Shown one piece after another: positions 54,095 to 62,965 of a stretch of DNA of 64,000 nt (the first letter of the stretch is position 1; every line of letters starts with the position of its first letter). The DNA lies in NCBI RefSeq assembly GCF_004339465.1, contig NZ_SMFY01000001.1:806001-870000 (forward strand), read 5' to 3'. Made by a program: the position numbers and the translations under genes. The notes under the pieces are model-generated. The model was not told the DNA's origin. It did not search any database and saw only the letters and a program-made list of their open reading frames with translations. The DNA is from Ancylobacter aquaticus. Its GTDB lineage: Bacteria > Pseudomonadota > Alphaproteobacteria > Rhizobiales > Xanthobacteraceae.

Positions 54095-54835
54095 ATGAAC
54101 AACCAGCCCCGCCGCACCCTCCTGCTCACCGGCGCCTCGCGCGGCATCGGCCATGCCACCGTCAAGCGCTTCTCCGCCGCCGGGTGGCGGGTGATCACCT
54201 GCTCGCGTCACGCTTTTCCCGAAAACTGTCCGTGGGAAATGGGGCCCGAGGATCATATCCAGGTCGACCTTTCCGACCCCGTGGACACGCTGCGCGCGGT
54301 CGACGAGATCAAAAACCGGCTGGCCAATGGCGAACTGCACGCGCTGGTGAACAATGCCGGCATTTCGCCCAAGGGGGCGGGGGGCGCCCGGCTTGGCACG
54401 CTCAACACGCCGGAGGAAGACTGGCGGCGGGTGTTCCAGGTGAATTTCTTCGCCCCGATCCTGCTGGCGCGCGGCCTGCTGGAGGAACTGAAGCGCACCC
54501 ATGGCGCGGTGGTGAACGTCACCTCCATCGCCGGCTCGCGCGTGCATCCCTTCGCGGGGGCGGCCTATGCGACGTCGAAATCGGCGTTGGCCGGGCTCAC
54601 CCGCGAGATGGCGGCGGACTTCGGCCGGCTGGGCGTGCGGGTGAACGCCATCGCGCCCGGTGAGATCGACACCTCGATCCTCTCGCCGGGCACGGAAAAG
54701 ATCGTCGAGCAGATCCCGATGCAGCGGCTCGGCACGCCCGACGAGGTGGCGAAGATCATCTATGTGCTGTGCACCGACACCTCGTCCTATCTGAACGGGG
54801 CGGAAATCCACATCAATGGCGGCCAGCACGTCTGA
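54095..54835 (+). CDS. Short-chain dehydrogenase/reductase
   Basis: This 246-residue SDR has the nucleotide motif TGASRGIGHATVKRF, NNAGIS, the catalytic Ser in NVTSIAGS, and Tyr/Lys in YATSKSAL. The substrate is not known; the classical-type motifs suggest NADP(H) use. It lies 80 bp after pdxH on the same strand, so co-transcription is possible. Confidence 0.92.
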   Translation: MNNQPRRTLLLTGASRGIGHATVKRFSAAGWRVITCSRHAFPENCPWEMGPEDHIQVDLSDPVDTLRAVDEIKNRLANGELHALVNNAGISPKGAGGARLGTLNTPEEDWRRVFQVNFFAPILLARGLLEELKRTHGAVVNVTSIAGSRVHPFAGAAYATSKSALAGLTREMAADFGRLGVRVNAIAPGEIDTSILSPGTEKIVEQIPMQRLGTPDEVAKIIYVLCTDTSSYLNGAEIHINGGQHV

Positions 54836-54846
54836 GGCGGGCGGGG

Positions 54847-54869
54847 ATGCCCGGCCCAAGGCCGGGCAT
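54847..54869. terminator. REP-like hairpin, possible terminator, between convergent SDR and corA genes
   Basis: Perfect 10-bp arms (54847-54856 and 54860-54869, loop CAA) are followed by GACGTCG, as in alphaproteobacterial REP elements. No T tract is present, so termination is not assured. Confidence 0.5.
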
Positions 54870-54906
54870 GACGTCGCGACCTTGGCCGCCCGCGCGACGG
54901 CTCGCG

Positions 54907-55884
54907 CTACAGCCAGCGCTTCCACTTGAAGAACAGATAGGGCCCAATGGCGGCCGCCAGCATGGCGATGAGGGCGAGCGGGTAGCCCCAGCGCTCATCG
55001 AGTTCCGGCATGTTCTGGAAGTTCATGCCGTAGACCGAGGCGATCAGCGTCGGGGGCATGAACACCACCGAGAGCACCGCGAAGATCTTGATGATGTTGT
55101 TCTGCTCGATGCTGACCATGCCGAGCGTGGCGTCGAGTAGGAAGGTGATCTTGTTGCCGAGATAGGACACATGGTCGGTCAGCGAGGCCACATCGCGCTG
55201 CATGCTTTTCAGCAGCGCGCGCTGGTCCTTGTCGAATCGCTGCGCCTCGCCCTCGGTGGACAGGAAGGTGACGAGCCGCCCCATGGAGACGAGGCTCTCG
55301 CGCACCTTGGAGGCGAGGTCGCCGCGCCGGCCCAGTAGCTTGAGGATGGTGCGGAACCGACGGCTGTCGCCCGAGCGCTCCGCTTCGCCGGCAAAGATTT
55401 GCTGTGAATCGGTATCGATATCGGCGGCCAGCCGCTCGATGATGTCGGCGGCCCGGTCGATGATGGTGTCGAGCAGAATCAGTAGAAGCCGTTCACCCCG
55501 CGTGCCCGGCGGGCAGGCGCGATCGAGCTTGGCCACGACCAGGCGGAAGGGCATGGGCTCGTCATAGCGCACGGTGGTGAGGCGGTTGCCTGCGAGGATG
55601 AAGGATATCTCGGCCAGGGCCGGTCGCTCGCCCTCGCTGTTGCAGACGATGGCGCCGGTCATGTAGCGGGCGCCATTCTCCACCCGCAGGCGGCTGGAGG
55701 GCTCGATCTCGACCATTTCCTCGCGCGTCGGCACTGAAATTCCGAGCGCGGACTCGATGATCCTGTCCTCGCCGTCGCCGGGGCGGAACAGGTCGACCCA
55801 GACGGCATCGGCAGGAATGTCGTCCACGGTCTGCACGGGAATCGGGGCAAGCAGCCCCTCTCGGATGCGATAGGCAGTGATCAT
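54907..55884 (-). CDS. corA: CorA-type magnesium/divalent cation transporter
   Basis: This 325-residue protein has a cytoplasmic alpha/beta domain and long helices. Two C-terminal membrane helices follow, with the GMN selectivity motif in SVYGMNFQNMPEL. The last residues FKWKRWL form the basic ring. ATG 55884 is chosen; the frame is open for 34 further codons without coding character. It should take up Mg2+, Co2+ or Ni2+ at the inner membrane. Confidence 0.93.
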   Translation of the reverse strand: MITAYRIREGLLAPIPVQTVDDIPADAVWVDLFRPGDGEDRIIESALGISVPTREEMVEIEPSSRLRVENGARYMTGAIVCNSEGERPALAEISFILAGNRLTTVRYDEPMPFRLVVAKLDRACPPGTRGERLLLILLDTIIDRAADIIERLAADIDTDSQQIFAGEAERSGDSRRFRTILKLLGRRGDLASKVRESLVSMGRLVTFLSTEGEAQRFDKDQRALLKSMQRDVASLTDHVSYLGNKITFLLDATLGMVSIEQNNIIKIFAVLSVVFMPPTLIASVYGMNFQNMPELDERWGYPLALIAMLAAAIGPYLFFKWKRWL

Positions 55885-56139
55885 GGCCCCTCCGGCAGTG
55901 TCGCGCCGGCGCCGACCATGCTCTGGATCGCAGGCGGATTCCAGACGGGCGCCCGCCTGATGCCTTTTGCGGTCGGGTGGAACCACCCGACCGGCAGGAG
56001 AATGCCAGGGCGCAGGGCTGCGCCGTTGCTGTCGTCCGAGCGCGAATCGGGCACGCCTATTCCGATCCGGGCGCGCACAAGCACGGCACCCGGTGAGGAG
56101 CGGTTCGTCGTTCAGCGGCTCGGGGGAGAAGAGGCGGCG

Positions 56140-56388
56140 TCAGGCCGCGAAATATTCCACGTCACGAAGCGTGATGATTTTGGCTTCCGTATCGTCGGTC
56201 CGCGCCGCGCCCGGAACGGGGGCATCGGATACCGTCTTCTTGGAGGAGGCGTAGCGGGCGGCGGCGGCCACCGCGGAAATGCCGATCTCGCGCCAATGGG
56301 CGCTCTGCTCTGCGCTGTCCCAGCGTTCGCTCGGGCGGCTCTCGGTCGCACGGCTCTGTTGGGCCGGGCTTTCGTCGTCGGTAGACAT
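56140..56388 (-). CDS. Small hypothetical protein (82 residues)
   Basis: ATG 56388 has GGAG 7 bp upstream. The protein is hydrophilic at first (STDDESPAQQSRATESRPSE) and then contains HWREIGISAVAAAARYASSK, which may form an amphipathic helix. No known domain. It lies alone between corA and the L,D-transpeptidase gene. The good ribosome site and codon use suggest a real gene. Confidence 0.6.
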   Translation of the reverse strand: MSTDDESPAQQSRATESRPSERWDSAEQSAHWREIGISAVAAAARYASSKKTVSDAPVPGAARTDDTEAKIITLRDVEYFAA

Positions 56389-56682
56389 GATATTCTCCAG
56401 GTTGGACCATCCCGTTGCGGGTGGTTGCCGACGAAGTGGGCGTCGACTGCGTCAAAAATATGCAAAGTCGGGGTCCGAGATAAGGCCTCTCGCGGCTTAG
56501 CCAGCCCTTCGCCGGCTTTTTCGACCTCTTCCAACGGAACTGATGTTTTTACGCAACAACTTATGGCGACGAACCCGTGTCGGTCATGTGGCCCCTTCAA
56601 GGCGGCGCCCACATGGGCTAATCGACGGGTAGCGAGCGATTTGACGCGCACGGCGCGCGTGGCGGGATTCGGAGCTTTGGAA
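56389..56682. other. Intergenic region upstream of the L,D-transpeptidase gene
   Basis: About 290 bp with no supported gene. It should contain the divergent promoters of the small protein and the transpeptidase. No operator was recognised. Confidence 0.4.
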
Positions 56683-57285
56683 ATGATTTTGCGCGGGGCT
56701 GCGGTTGTCCTGTTGGCGGTTCTTCTGGGTGCGTGCAGCAATGCACAGCGGCAGGCGGCACCCGAGGCGTCGTTGACGCCCCGGGACAAGAAGCTGCTGG
56801 CCGGTGCGCCGTACAAGAAGATTCAGCCGCCGGAAATGTATCTGCGGGCGATTGTCGATTATGCCGGCACCGAGAAGCCGGGCACGATCGTCGTCGATAC
56901 GGATCGGAAGTACCTTTACCTGGTCGAAGGCAACGGCAAGGCCATTCGGTACGGCGTGACGGTCGGCGAGGAAGGCCTGGCGTTCAAGGGCGAGGCCAAG
57001 GTCGGTCGCAAGGCCGAATGGCCGACCTGGACGCCGACCCCCGAGATCAAGCAGCGCTTGGCCGGCATTCCCGACTTTGTCGGCCCCGGCCCGCACAACC
57101 CGATGGGCGCGCGCGCGCTGTACCTGTTCCAGGGCAACAAGGACACGCTGTTCCGCATCCACGGCACCAACCAGCCGGAATACATCGGTCAGGCGATTTC
57201 CTCGGGCTGCATCCGCATGCTCAACGAGGACGTGATCGACCTCTACACCCGCGTTCCCCAGGGGGCGAACGTCGTCGTCCTCTGA
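56683..57285 (+). CDS. L,D-transpeptidase (YkuD domain) lipoprotein
   Basis: This 200-residue protein has a lipobox LLLGACS near residue 18 and one YkuD domain. The catalytic motifs are HGTNQPEYIGQAISSGCIRM with the active Cys and His. It should form 3-3 cross-links in peptidoglycan or link lipoproteins to it. ATG 56683 has GGAG upstream; the frame is open far upstream without coding character. A strong terminator follows. Confidence 0.93.
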   Translation: MILRGAAVVLLAVLLGACSNAQRQAAPEASLTPRDKKLLAGAPYKKIQPPEMYLRAIVDYAGTEKPGTIVVDTDRKYLYLVEGNGKAIRYGVTVGEEGLAFKGEAKVGRKAEWPTWTPTPEIKQRLAGIPDFVGPGPHNPMGARALYLFQGNKDTLFRIHGTNQPEYIGQAISSGCIRMLNEDVIDLYTRVPQGANVVVL

Positions 57286-57309
57286 CGCCGGCGACACGGT
57301 TCATAAGCA

Positions 57310-57342
57310 AAAGGGCGCTGCCGCTGGCAGCGCCCTTTTTTG
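57310..57342 (+). terminator. Rho-independent terminator after the L,D-transpeptidase gene
   Basis: A perfect 14-bp stem (57310-57323 with 57327-57340, loop GCT) ends in T6. The A-rich left side makes it usable in both directions. Confidence 0.93.
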
Positions 57343-57385
57343 TTTGGGCGGATGGTCTCTTGTCGTCCCTGTCTATCGCGCAGCA

Positions 57386-57430
57386 TCATCCCGGCTCGCC
57401 GCTTGCGCAGCGGCCGGGTGCTGGGGGTGA
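57386..57430. repeat. REP-like palindromic element
   Basis: The sequence has ATCCCGG ... CGCCGC ... GCGG ... CCGGG and ends GGGGGTGAC, an imperfect palindrome of the kind seen at 54847 and 39468. It lies between the transpeptidase terminator and the convergent aminotransferase gene. Confidence 0.5.
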
Positions 57431-57454
57431 CAACGGGAAGGGCTGCTGCCCGCC

Positions 57455-58837
57455 TCACGCCGCCAGCAGGTTTTCGCGCACGGCATAGTCCAGCGTCTTG
57501 TCGAGCGCCCGGGTGAGGCGGTCGAACAGTTCGTCGATCTCCGCCGGGGAAATGACCAGCGGCGGGCAGATGGTGACGGCGTCGCCGAAGACGTTGCGCA
57601 GGATCAGCCCTTCCTGCTGGCAGAAGGCTACGCACTTGGCCGCCATGCCGAGCTTGGGATCGAACTGGTGCTTGGTCTTCTTGTCCGCCACCAACTCGAT
57701 GCCGGCCACCAGTCCCTTGCCGCGCGCCTCGCCCACCAGCGGGTGGTCTTCCAGCGCGGCGCGGCGGGCGTCGAACTGCGGGATCTTCGCCCGCACCCGC
57801 TCGAAGATGCGCTCGCGCTCGTAGATTTCCAGCGTCTTCACCGCCACGGCGGCCGCCACCGGATGACCGGAATAGGTGTAGCCATGGCCGAAATTGCCGA
57901 GCTTGCTGCTCTCGGTGAGCATGGCCTCGTACATCAACTCCGGAATCATCACCGCGCCGATCGGCTGGTAGGCGGAGGAGAGCGCCTTGGCGATGGAGAT
58001 CGAATCGGGCTGCATCTCCATCGCTTCGCTGCCGAAGGCAGTGCCCAGGCGGCCGAAGCCGGTGATGACCTCGTCGCCGATGAAGAACACGTCGTACTTC
58101 TTCAGCACCGCCTGAATCTTCGGATAATAGGTTTTGGGCGGGACGATGACCCCTCCGGCGCCCATTACCGGCTCGGCGATGAAGGCGGCGACCGTCTCCG
58201 GCCCCTCGGCGATGATGAGGGCTTCAAGATCGGCGGCGAGGCGGGTGGCGAACTCTTCCTCGCTCTCGCCCGCTTCCGCCAGCCGGTAATAATGCGGGCA
58301 GGTGGTGTGCCGCACGCCGGCGATGGGCAGGTCGAAATCATTGTGGTTGCCGGCAAGCCCGGTAAGCGAAGCGGAGGCAATGGTCACGCCGTGATAGGCG
58401 CGCATGCGGGAGATGATCTTCTTCTTCTTCGGTCGGCCGAGCGCATTGTTCATGTACCAGACGAGTTTCATCTGGGTGTCGTTGGCCTCCGAGCCGGAAT
58501 TGGTGAAGAACACCTTGGAGATGGGCACCGGGGCCATCTCCTTCAACTTTTCCGCCAGTTCGATCGCGGGGTCGTGGCTCTTGCCGCCGAATATGTGGGT
58601 GAAGGGCAGCTTGCGCATCTGCGTCGCCGCCGCGTCGACCAGTTCCTCGTTATTGTAGCCCAGCGCCGTGCACCAGAGACCGGCCATGCCTTCGAGATAG
58701 GGCTTGCCGTCGACATCGTGCACCCACACGCCCTGGCCGCGTTCGAGGATCAATGGCCCGGTCTCGCGGATCGCCACGAGATTGGTATAGGGGTGGACGA
58801 GTGTCTCGACGTCGCGAGCCTGAAGATTAGTAAGCAT
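57455..58837 (-). CDS. Class III PLP-dependent aminotransferase (omega-amino acid or diamine type)
   Basis: This 460-residue enzyme has the class III landmarks GMAGLWCTALGYNNEELVDA, TNSGSEANDTQMKLVWY, RAYHGVTIASASLTG and DEVITGFGRLGTAFG. The PLP Lys is in SIAKALSSAYQPIGAV. It belongs to the group acting on beta-alanine, GABA, putrescine or taurine with pyruvate or 2-oxoglutarate. The exact amine cannot be told. It stands alone, 90 bp downstream of the extensin-like gene. Confidence 0.92.
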   Translation of the reverse strand: MLTNLQARDVETLVHPYTNLVAIRETGPLILERGQGVWVHDVDGKPYLEGMAGLWCTALGYNNEELVDAAATQMRKLPFTHIFGGKSHDPAIELAEKLKEMAPVPISKVFFTNSGSEANDTQMKLVWYMNNALGRPKKKKIISRMRAYHGVTIASASLTGLAGNHNDFDLPIAGVRHTTCPHYYRLAEAGESEEEFATRLAADLEALIIAEGPETVAAFIAEPVMGAGGVIVPPKTYYPKIQAVLKKYDVFFIGDEVITGFGRLGTAFGSEAMEMQPDSISIAKALSSAYQPIGAVMIPELMYEAMLTESSKLGNFGHGYTYSGHPVAAAVAVKTLEIYERERIFERVRAKIPQFDARRAALEDHPLVGEARGKGLVAGIELVADKKTKHQFDPKLGMAAKCVAFCQQEGLILRNVFGDAVTICPPLVISPAEIDELFDRLTRALDKTLDYAVRENLLAA

Positions 58838-58927
58838 GGCAGCTACTCCGCCGGCCGGGTGGAACCGGGGCCACCCTAAAGCGCCTGCGGGCGCGCCGGA
58901 AGCGCGTCCTTGGTCGGAGCCGCTTTC

Positions 58928-60343
58928 CTATTGACTTGTGCCGGGATTTTCGGCGCCGGAAGCGGCCCCCGGAGCCGGATGATCGTCCCGGCTCGATCCT
59001 TCCGTTGCGTCATTCTCCGCCGGCATGTCCGGCTTTTTCGGCGGGCTCGGGGCCTTGGCCTTGGCGTCCGCGACGGCCCATTGGCAGAGCACCGCCCCGC
59101 TGCGCCGGACCGCCCGGTCCACATGCAGGTGCCGCTCGTGATAGCCGTCCGAGCCGGGGCCGAGAATGGTGGTGAACTCGGCGCAGGCACTGGCCTTCAA
59201 CTGTTCCTGGAAGGCGACCGGCATCGCCTGGTCGGAACTGCCCGCCGACGGCACACCGATGACGAAGCGCCGGCCGTCCTTCAGTACATAGCCGCCCGTG
59301 TCGATGGCGTTGCCCTTGCCGTGCTCGCTGATCTTGGCGCCGGGCACGCGGTTGCGCGGCCGGCACTGCTGCGAGGCGGCGACCATCACCTTGTCGAGCG
59401 GCGCGCCGAGCGTGGCGATGGCGGGCTCGATATCGTTGCGCACCCAGCGGGCGACGGCGGCGGCCATCTCGCAGCGGAGCGTCGCTGCGGGCTCCAGTGT
59501 CACCAGCCGTCCATCCTTCATCCGCACGGCGGAAAGGCTGACGCCCCGATCGACCGTGCAGGCTGTGTTGGTCGCCGTGACCGCGACGGGGGTGAAAACG
59601 CCGAGATTATCGTTCGAGAGTTCCGGGCAGATCGTCGGGACGGCGATGCGGCCCTCCGGCTCGCTCGCGGGAGGCGGGGGCGTGGGGGCGGAGTGCGGCA
59701 CCGGCGGCAGGGCGGCCAGTTCGCGCTCCGGCCCGGGTGTGGGAAGCGGGACCAGGGCCTCGGCAGCGGGTTCTGCCGGGGCTTCCATGCGTGCCGGGGC
59801 CTCGTTGCGTGCCTGCGCTGCGGGCTCCTCGTCAGGCTTGGCCGAGCTTTCGGGGGGCGGCGAGGCGGCGACGGCCGGCTCCGTCGGCGGCGTCGGGCGC
59901 GGCTCCGCTGGCGAGGCCGGCGGTGCCAGCGTCACGGGCGCGGAGACGTCGGTGTCTGCGGGGGCGCTCCCGGCCTCCGTCACGTCGCGGGGCGCGGGGG
60001 AGGGGATGTCCGCCGCCGTGCTCGCCGCCGCCGGCGCACCCACATCCTGCGGGCGGGGACGCGGCAACGGAACGCTGGCGTTCACCTTCGGCTTGGTCGA
60101 GGCCTTGCGCCGTGCCGGCTTATCCGGCGCCACGCCCAGCCACTCGCCCAGCTGGCGGTTGACCGCCGTGCCGGCCGCGTCGATCGACTGTTTCAGCTCC
60201 TGCACCGGCTCTGCGGAAAGCGGGAGAGTTCCCGCCGCCAGAAAGGCAAGGCCGGCCATGAGGCCTGCACCGAGATGCGGGCGGACCGCCGACAAACGCG
60301 CGCGGGGAAAACGGGGGCCGGATGGGAGCCGGTGAAAATCCAT
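58928..60343 (-). CDS. Extensin-like C-terminal domain protein with a long Pro/Ala-rich linker
   Basis: This 471-residue exported protein starts at ATG 60343 after GGAGG. It has a membrane-type signal helix (GLMAGLAFLAAGTLPLSA) and about 170 residues rich in Pro, Ala and Glu (PTPPTEPAVAASPPPESSAK). The C-terminal extensin-like domain has VSLSAVRM, SEHGKGNAIDTGGYVL and YHERHLHVD, whose His and Asp residues resemble a zinc carboxypeptidase-like site. Role is likely in the cell wall or periplasm. It is divergent from the HAD gene. Confidence 0.85.
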   Translation of the reverse strand: MDFHRLPSGPRFPRARLSAVRPHLGAGLMAGLAFLAAGTLPLSAEPVQELKQSIDAAGTAVNRQLGEWLGVAPDKPARRKASTKPKVNASVPLPRPRPQDVGAPAAASTAADIPSPAPRDVTEAGSAPADTDVSAPVTLAPPASPAEPRPTPPTEPAVAASPPPESSAKPDEEPAAQARNEAPARMEAPAEPAAEALVPLPTPGPERELAALPPVPHSAPTPPPPASEPEGRIAVPTICPELSNDNLGVFTPVAVTATNTACTVDRGVSLSAVRMKDGRLVTLEPAATLRCEMAAAVARWVRNDIEPAIATLGAPLDKVMVAASQQCRPRNRVPGAKISEHGKGNAIDTGGYVLKDGRRFVIGVPSAGSSDQAMPVAFQEQLKASACAEFTTILGPGSDGYHERHLHVDRAVRRSGAVLCQWAVADAKAKAPSPPKKPDMPAENDATEGSSRDDHPAPGAASGAENPGTSQ

Positions 60344-60400
60344 GCTATCAGGCCTCCAATGCCGGCTTACACGCCCGGACGAACCGGATTGCGACAGACA

Positions 60401-61129
60401 GTGAACGCGCCACGCGCCATTCTGTTCGACAAGGATGGTACTCTTGTCGACTTCGACCACACCTGGGGACCTGCCGCCGGTGCGGTGATGCGGCGTCTGG
60501 CGGGAGACGAGGGCGAGACGCTGGAACGGCTGTTCCACGCCAGCCACTATGTCGCCAATGAGCGGCGCTTCCTGCAGACCTCGCCGCTGATCGCCGGTTC
60601 CTCGCGCCAATATGGCCCGCTCTGGGCGGAAATTCTGGCGCGTGCGGCCGATACGGCCTTCTACCATGAGGTGGATGTGCTCTTCCGCGAGGAAGGGGAG
60701 CGTTTTCTCACGCCCATCGGCCGACCGGCGGAAACGCTGGCGCAACTGCACGCCCTCGGCCTGCCGCTCGGCATTGCCACCAATGACGCGGAGCCAAATG
60801 CGCGCCTGCAGGCCGACCGTCTCGGCCTCTCGCCCTATCTGAGCGCGGTCTATGGCCATGATTCCGGCTATGGCTCGAAGCCGGCGCCGGGGATGGTGGA
60901 CGCCTTTGCCGTTCTCACCGGCCTTCCCCCGTCGGCCATCGCGCTGGTGGGCGACACGCGGCATGATCTTGAAACCGCCCGGGCCGCCGGCGCGATGGCG
61001 GTACTCGTGCGGTGCGGCCCCGCGCCGGTGGACGCCTTCGCCCATGAAGCCGACCTCGTCGTCGACACGGTGGAGGAACTCGCCGCGTTGATCCTCGGCG
61101 CGGCGCGGGCCAAGGCCGCCGTGGCGTGA
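60401..61129 (+). CDS. HAD-family hydrolase (phosphoglycolate phosphatase-like)
   Basis: This 242-residue phosphatase has motif I FDKDGTLVDFD, motif II in GIATNDAE, motif III Lys in GYGSKPAPG and motif IV VGDTRHDLETA. GTG 60401 is chosen because the family starts just before APRAILFDKDGT. An ATG at 60359 would add 14 residues but lies 15 bp from the divergent start. Substrate may be phosphoglycolate or a similar phosphate ester. Confidence 0.85.
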   Translation: MNAPRAILFDKDGTLVDFDHTWGPAAGAVMRRLAGDEGETLERLFHASHYVANERRFLQTSPLIAGSSRQYGPLWAEILARAADTAFYHEVDVLFREEGERFLTPIGRPAETLAQLHALGLPLGIATNDAEPNARLQADRLGLSPYLSAVYGHDSGYGSKPAPGMVDAFAVLTGLPPSAIALVGDTRHDLETARAAGAMAVLVRCGPAPVDAFAHEADLVVDTVEELAALILGAARAKAAVA

Positions 61130-61151
61130 GGCGAGCGGGGGAGATCCAGCA

Positions 61152-61937
61152 ATGATCCGCCGACGGCTTTACATTGAGGAGCGGATGTCGCGGCTCGCGG
61201 TCTGGAGCCTGCGCACCGCCATCTTCGCCTTTCCGGTGACGTTCATCGGGGCGGTGCTTTACGCGACGGAGACGCTCGATTTCCGCAGCGCGCTCTTCAC
61301 CGTGCTGGCCGGGGTGGGCGTGTCGGCACTGGCGCTGGTGCTGGCGCTGGCGGGCTTCGTGGTGATCTGGAACGAGGGGCTGAAGGGGCTGTGGCGCGTC
61401 ATCGGTGCCGCGGCGCTGGCGCTGGTGCTGATCATGCCGACGGCGACACTCGCCGCCTTCGGCATGGGCGTGCGCAACCTGCCCGATGTGACCACCGACA
61501 CGCTGGACCCGCCGGACTTCGTCACCCTCAGTGCCGTTCGCTCGCGCGCCGCCAACAGCTTGCTCTATCCGGGCGAGAAACTGGCCGGGGTGCAGCTCGA
61601 TCTCTATCCCGGCCTCAAGCCGATGACCTTCGACACGCCGCCGGACGAGATATTCCGGGGGCTTCTGGCGCTGGCCAAGCGCCATAAATGGCTGATTGTC
61701 GATGCGGTGCCCCCGCGCGGGGACCGCGATGGCCGGGTCGAGGCGGTGGCGCGCAGCCTGCCCTTTGGGCTGCGCGACGATCTGGTGATTCGCGTCCGCC
61801 CGATTGCGACCGGCACGCGGGTCGACATGCGCTCGACGGCGCGCAGCGGCGATGCCGATTTCGGCTCCAATGCACGGCGGATTTCCCAGCTCTTCGCCGA
61901 GCTCGCCGACCAGCAGGGCCGCCCGCTGCGCCGCTGA
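61152..61937 (+). CDS. DUF1499 family membrane protein
   Basis: This 261-residue protein has three N-terminal membrane helices (about residues 17-110) and a DUF1499 domain (KPMTFDTPPDEIFRGLLALA, then FGLRDDLVIRVRP, VDMRSTARSGDADFGSNARR). The family is widespread in Alphaproteobacteria, and its role is unknown. It lies 22 bp downstream of the HAD gene. Confidence 0.88.
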   Translation: MIRRRLYIEERMSRLAVWSLRTAIFAFPVTFIGAVLYATETLDFRSALFTVLAGVGVSALALVLALAGFVVIWNEGLKGLWRVIGAAALALVLIMPTATLAAFGMGVRNLPDVTTDTLDPPDFVTLSAVRSRAANSLLYPGEKLAGVQLDLYPGLKPMTFDTPPDEIFRGLLALAKRHKWLIVDAVPPRGDRDGRVEAVARSLPFGLRDDLVIRVRPIATGTRVDMRSTARSGDADFGSNARRISQLFAELADQQGRPLRR

Positions 61938-61943
61938 GGCGGC

Positions 61944-62855
61944 TCAGGGCAGGCGGTAGAGGCCGGTGAGCATCGCCGGGCCCTGCGTGAGCACGTCGCC
62001 GCGCTCCACCAGATCTTCCAGATGCGCCAGCGTGGAGAGCCCCGCCGCACCGGCAAGGCGCGGGTCGAGGCCGAAATAGATCGCCCGCACGATGTCCGGT
62101 ATCGAGCGCGGCCCGCGTTCCAGCGCCCGCAGGATGGCCGTTTCGCGCGCTTGGCGGTGGCGCAGGAACCGCTCCACGAAGGCCGGCCCCTGCGCGATCA
62201 CGCCGCCATGGCCGGGAAAATACAGCGCCTCCGGCCGCTCCCCGAGCCGGCGGAGCGATTCCATGTAGTCGTTCATCGAGCCGTCTGGCGGTGCCACCAC
62301 GGTGGTGGACCAGCCCATCACATGGTCGCCCACGAAGATGGCGCCTTCCTGCGCCAGCACGAAGGCCATGTGGTTGGCGGTATGGCCGGGGGTTGCCAAT
62401 GCCTCAAGCGCCCATCCCGCGCCCTCCACCTGGGCGCCGTCGGCAAGCGCGACGTCCGGCAGGAACGCGCGGTCGCCGGCCGAATCGAGCGTGTTGACCT
62501 CCTGCGCATGCAGCGGGCGGGCGGCGCGGTGGGGGCCTTCGGCATAGGTGGGCGCGCCCGTTGCCGCCTGCAGCGCCGCCAACGCGCCGCTATGGTCGCG
62601 GTGGGTGTGGGTGAGGATGAGGTGCGTCACCTTCTCGCCGCGCACCGCCGCCAGCACGGCGGCGACATGCGAGGCGTCGTCCGGTCCCGGGTCGATGATC
62701 GCGACCTCGCCGCGCCCGACGATGTAGGTGCAGGTGCCGGTAAAGGTGAACGGTCCCGGATTGGGGGCCAGCACCCGGCGCACACCCGGCGCGACCTCCT
62801 CGGCAATGCCCGCCACGGCGTCGAAGCGCCGCTCGAAAGGAATGTCTTCCGCCAT
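61944..62855 (-). CDS. Metallo-beta-lactamase fold hydrolase (LACTB2-like)
   Basis: This 303-residue protein has the metal motif LTHTHRDHSGAL and later metal ligands in TPGHTANH, FVGDHVMGW and FPGHGG. The C-terminal winged helix (TAILRALERGPRSIPDIVRA) is typical of the LACTB2 group, whose human member is a nuclease. ATG 62855 has GGGAGG upstream. Its substrate here is unknown. It is convergent with the DUF1499 gene. Confidence 0.9.
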   Translation of the reverse strand: MAEDIPFERRFDAVAGIAEEVAPGVRRVLAPNPGPFTFTGTCTYIVGRGEVAIIDPGPDDASHVAAVLAAVRGEKVTHLILTHTHRDHSGALAALQAATGAPTYAEGPHRAARPLHAQEVNTLDSAGDRAFLPDVALADGAQVEGAGWALEALATPGHTANHMAFVLAQEGAIFVGDHVMGWSTTVVAPPDGSMNDYMESLRRLGERPEALYFPGHGGVIAQGPAFVERFLRHRQARETAILRALERGPRSIPDIVRAIYFGLDPRLAGAAGLSTLAHLEDLVERGDVLTQGPAMLTGLYRLP

Positions 62856-62965
62856 CAAGTGCCTCCCGCCGTCAAAGCCCCGTCCGCCAGCTATGACCCG
62901 TTTGCGCGCCGGCTCCGGCACGTTTATTCAGCTATTGCGCGGCCTGCCTATCGCAAGGATGAGGG

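Noticed and set aside
57243..57635. Minus-strand open frame across the transpeptidase terminator
   Set aside because: It spans a terminator and a REP-like palindrome, overlaps two supported genes and has no domain.
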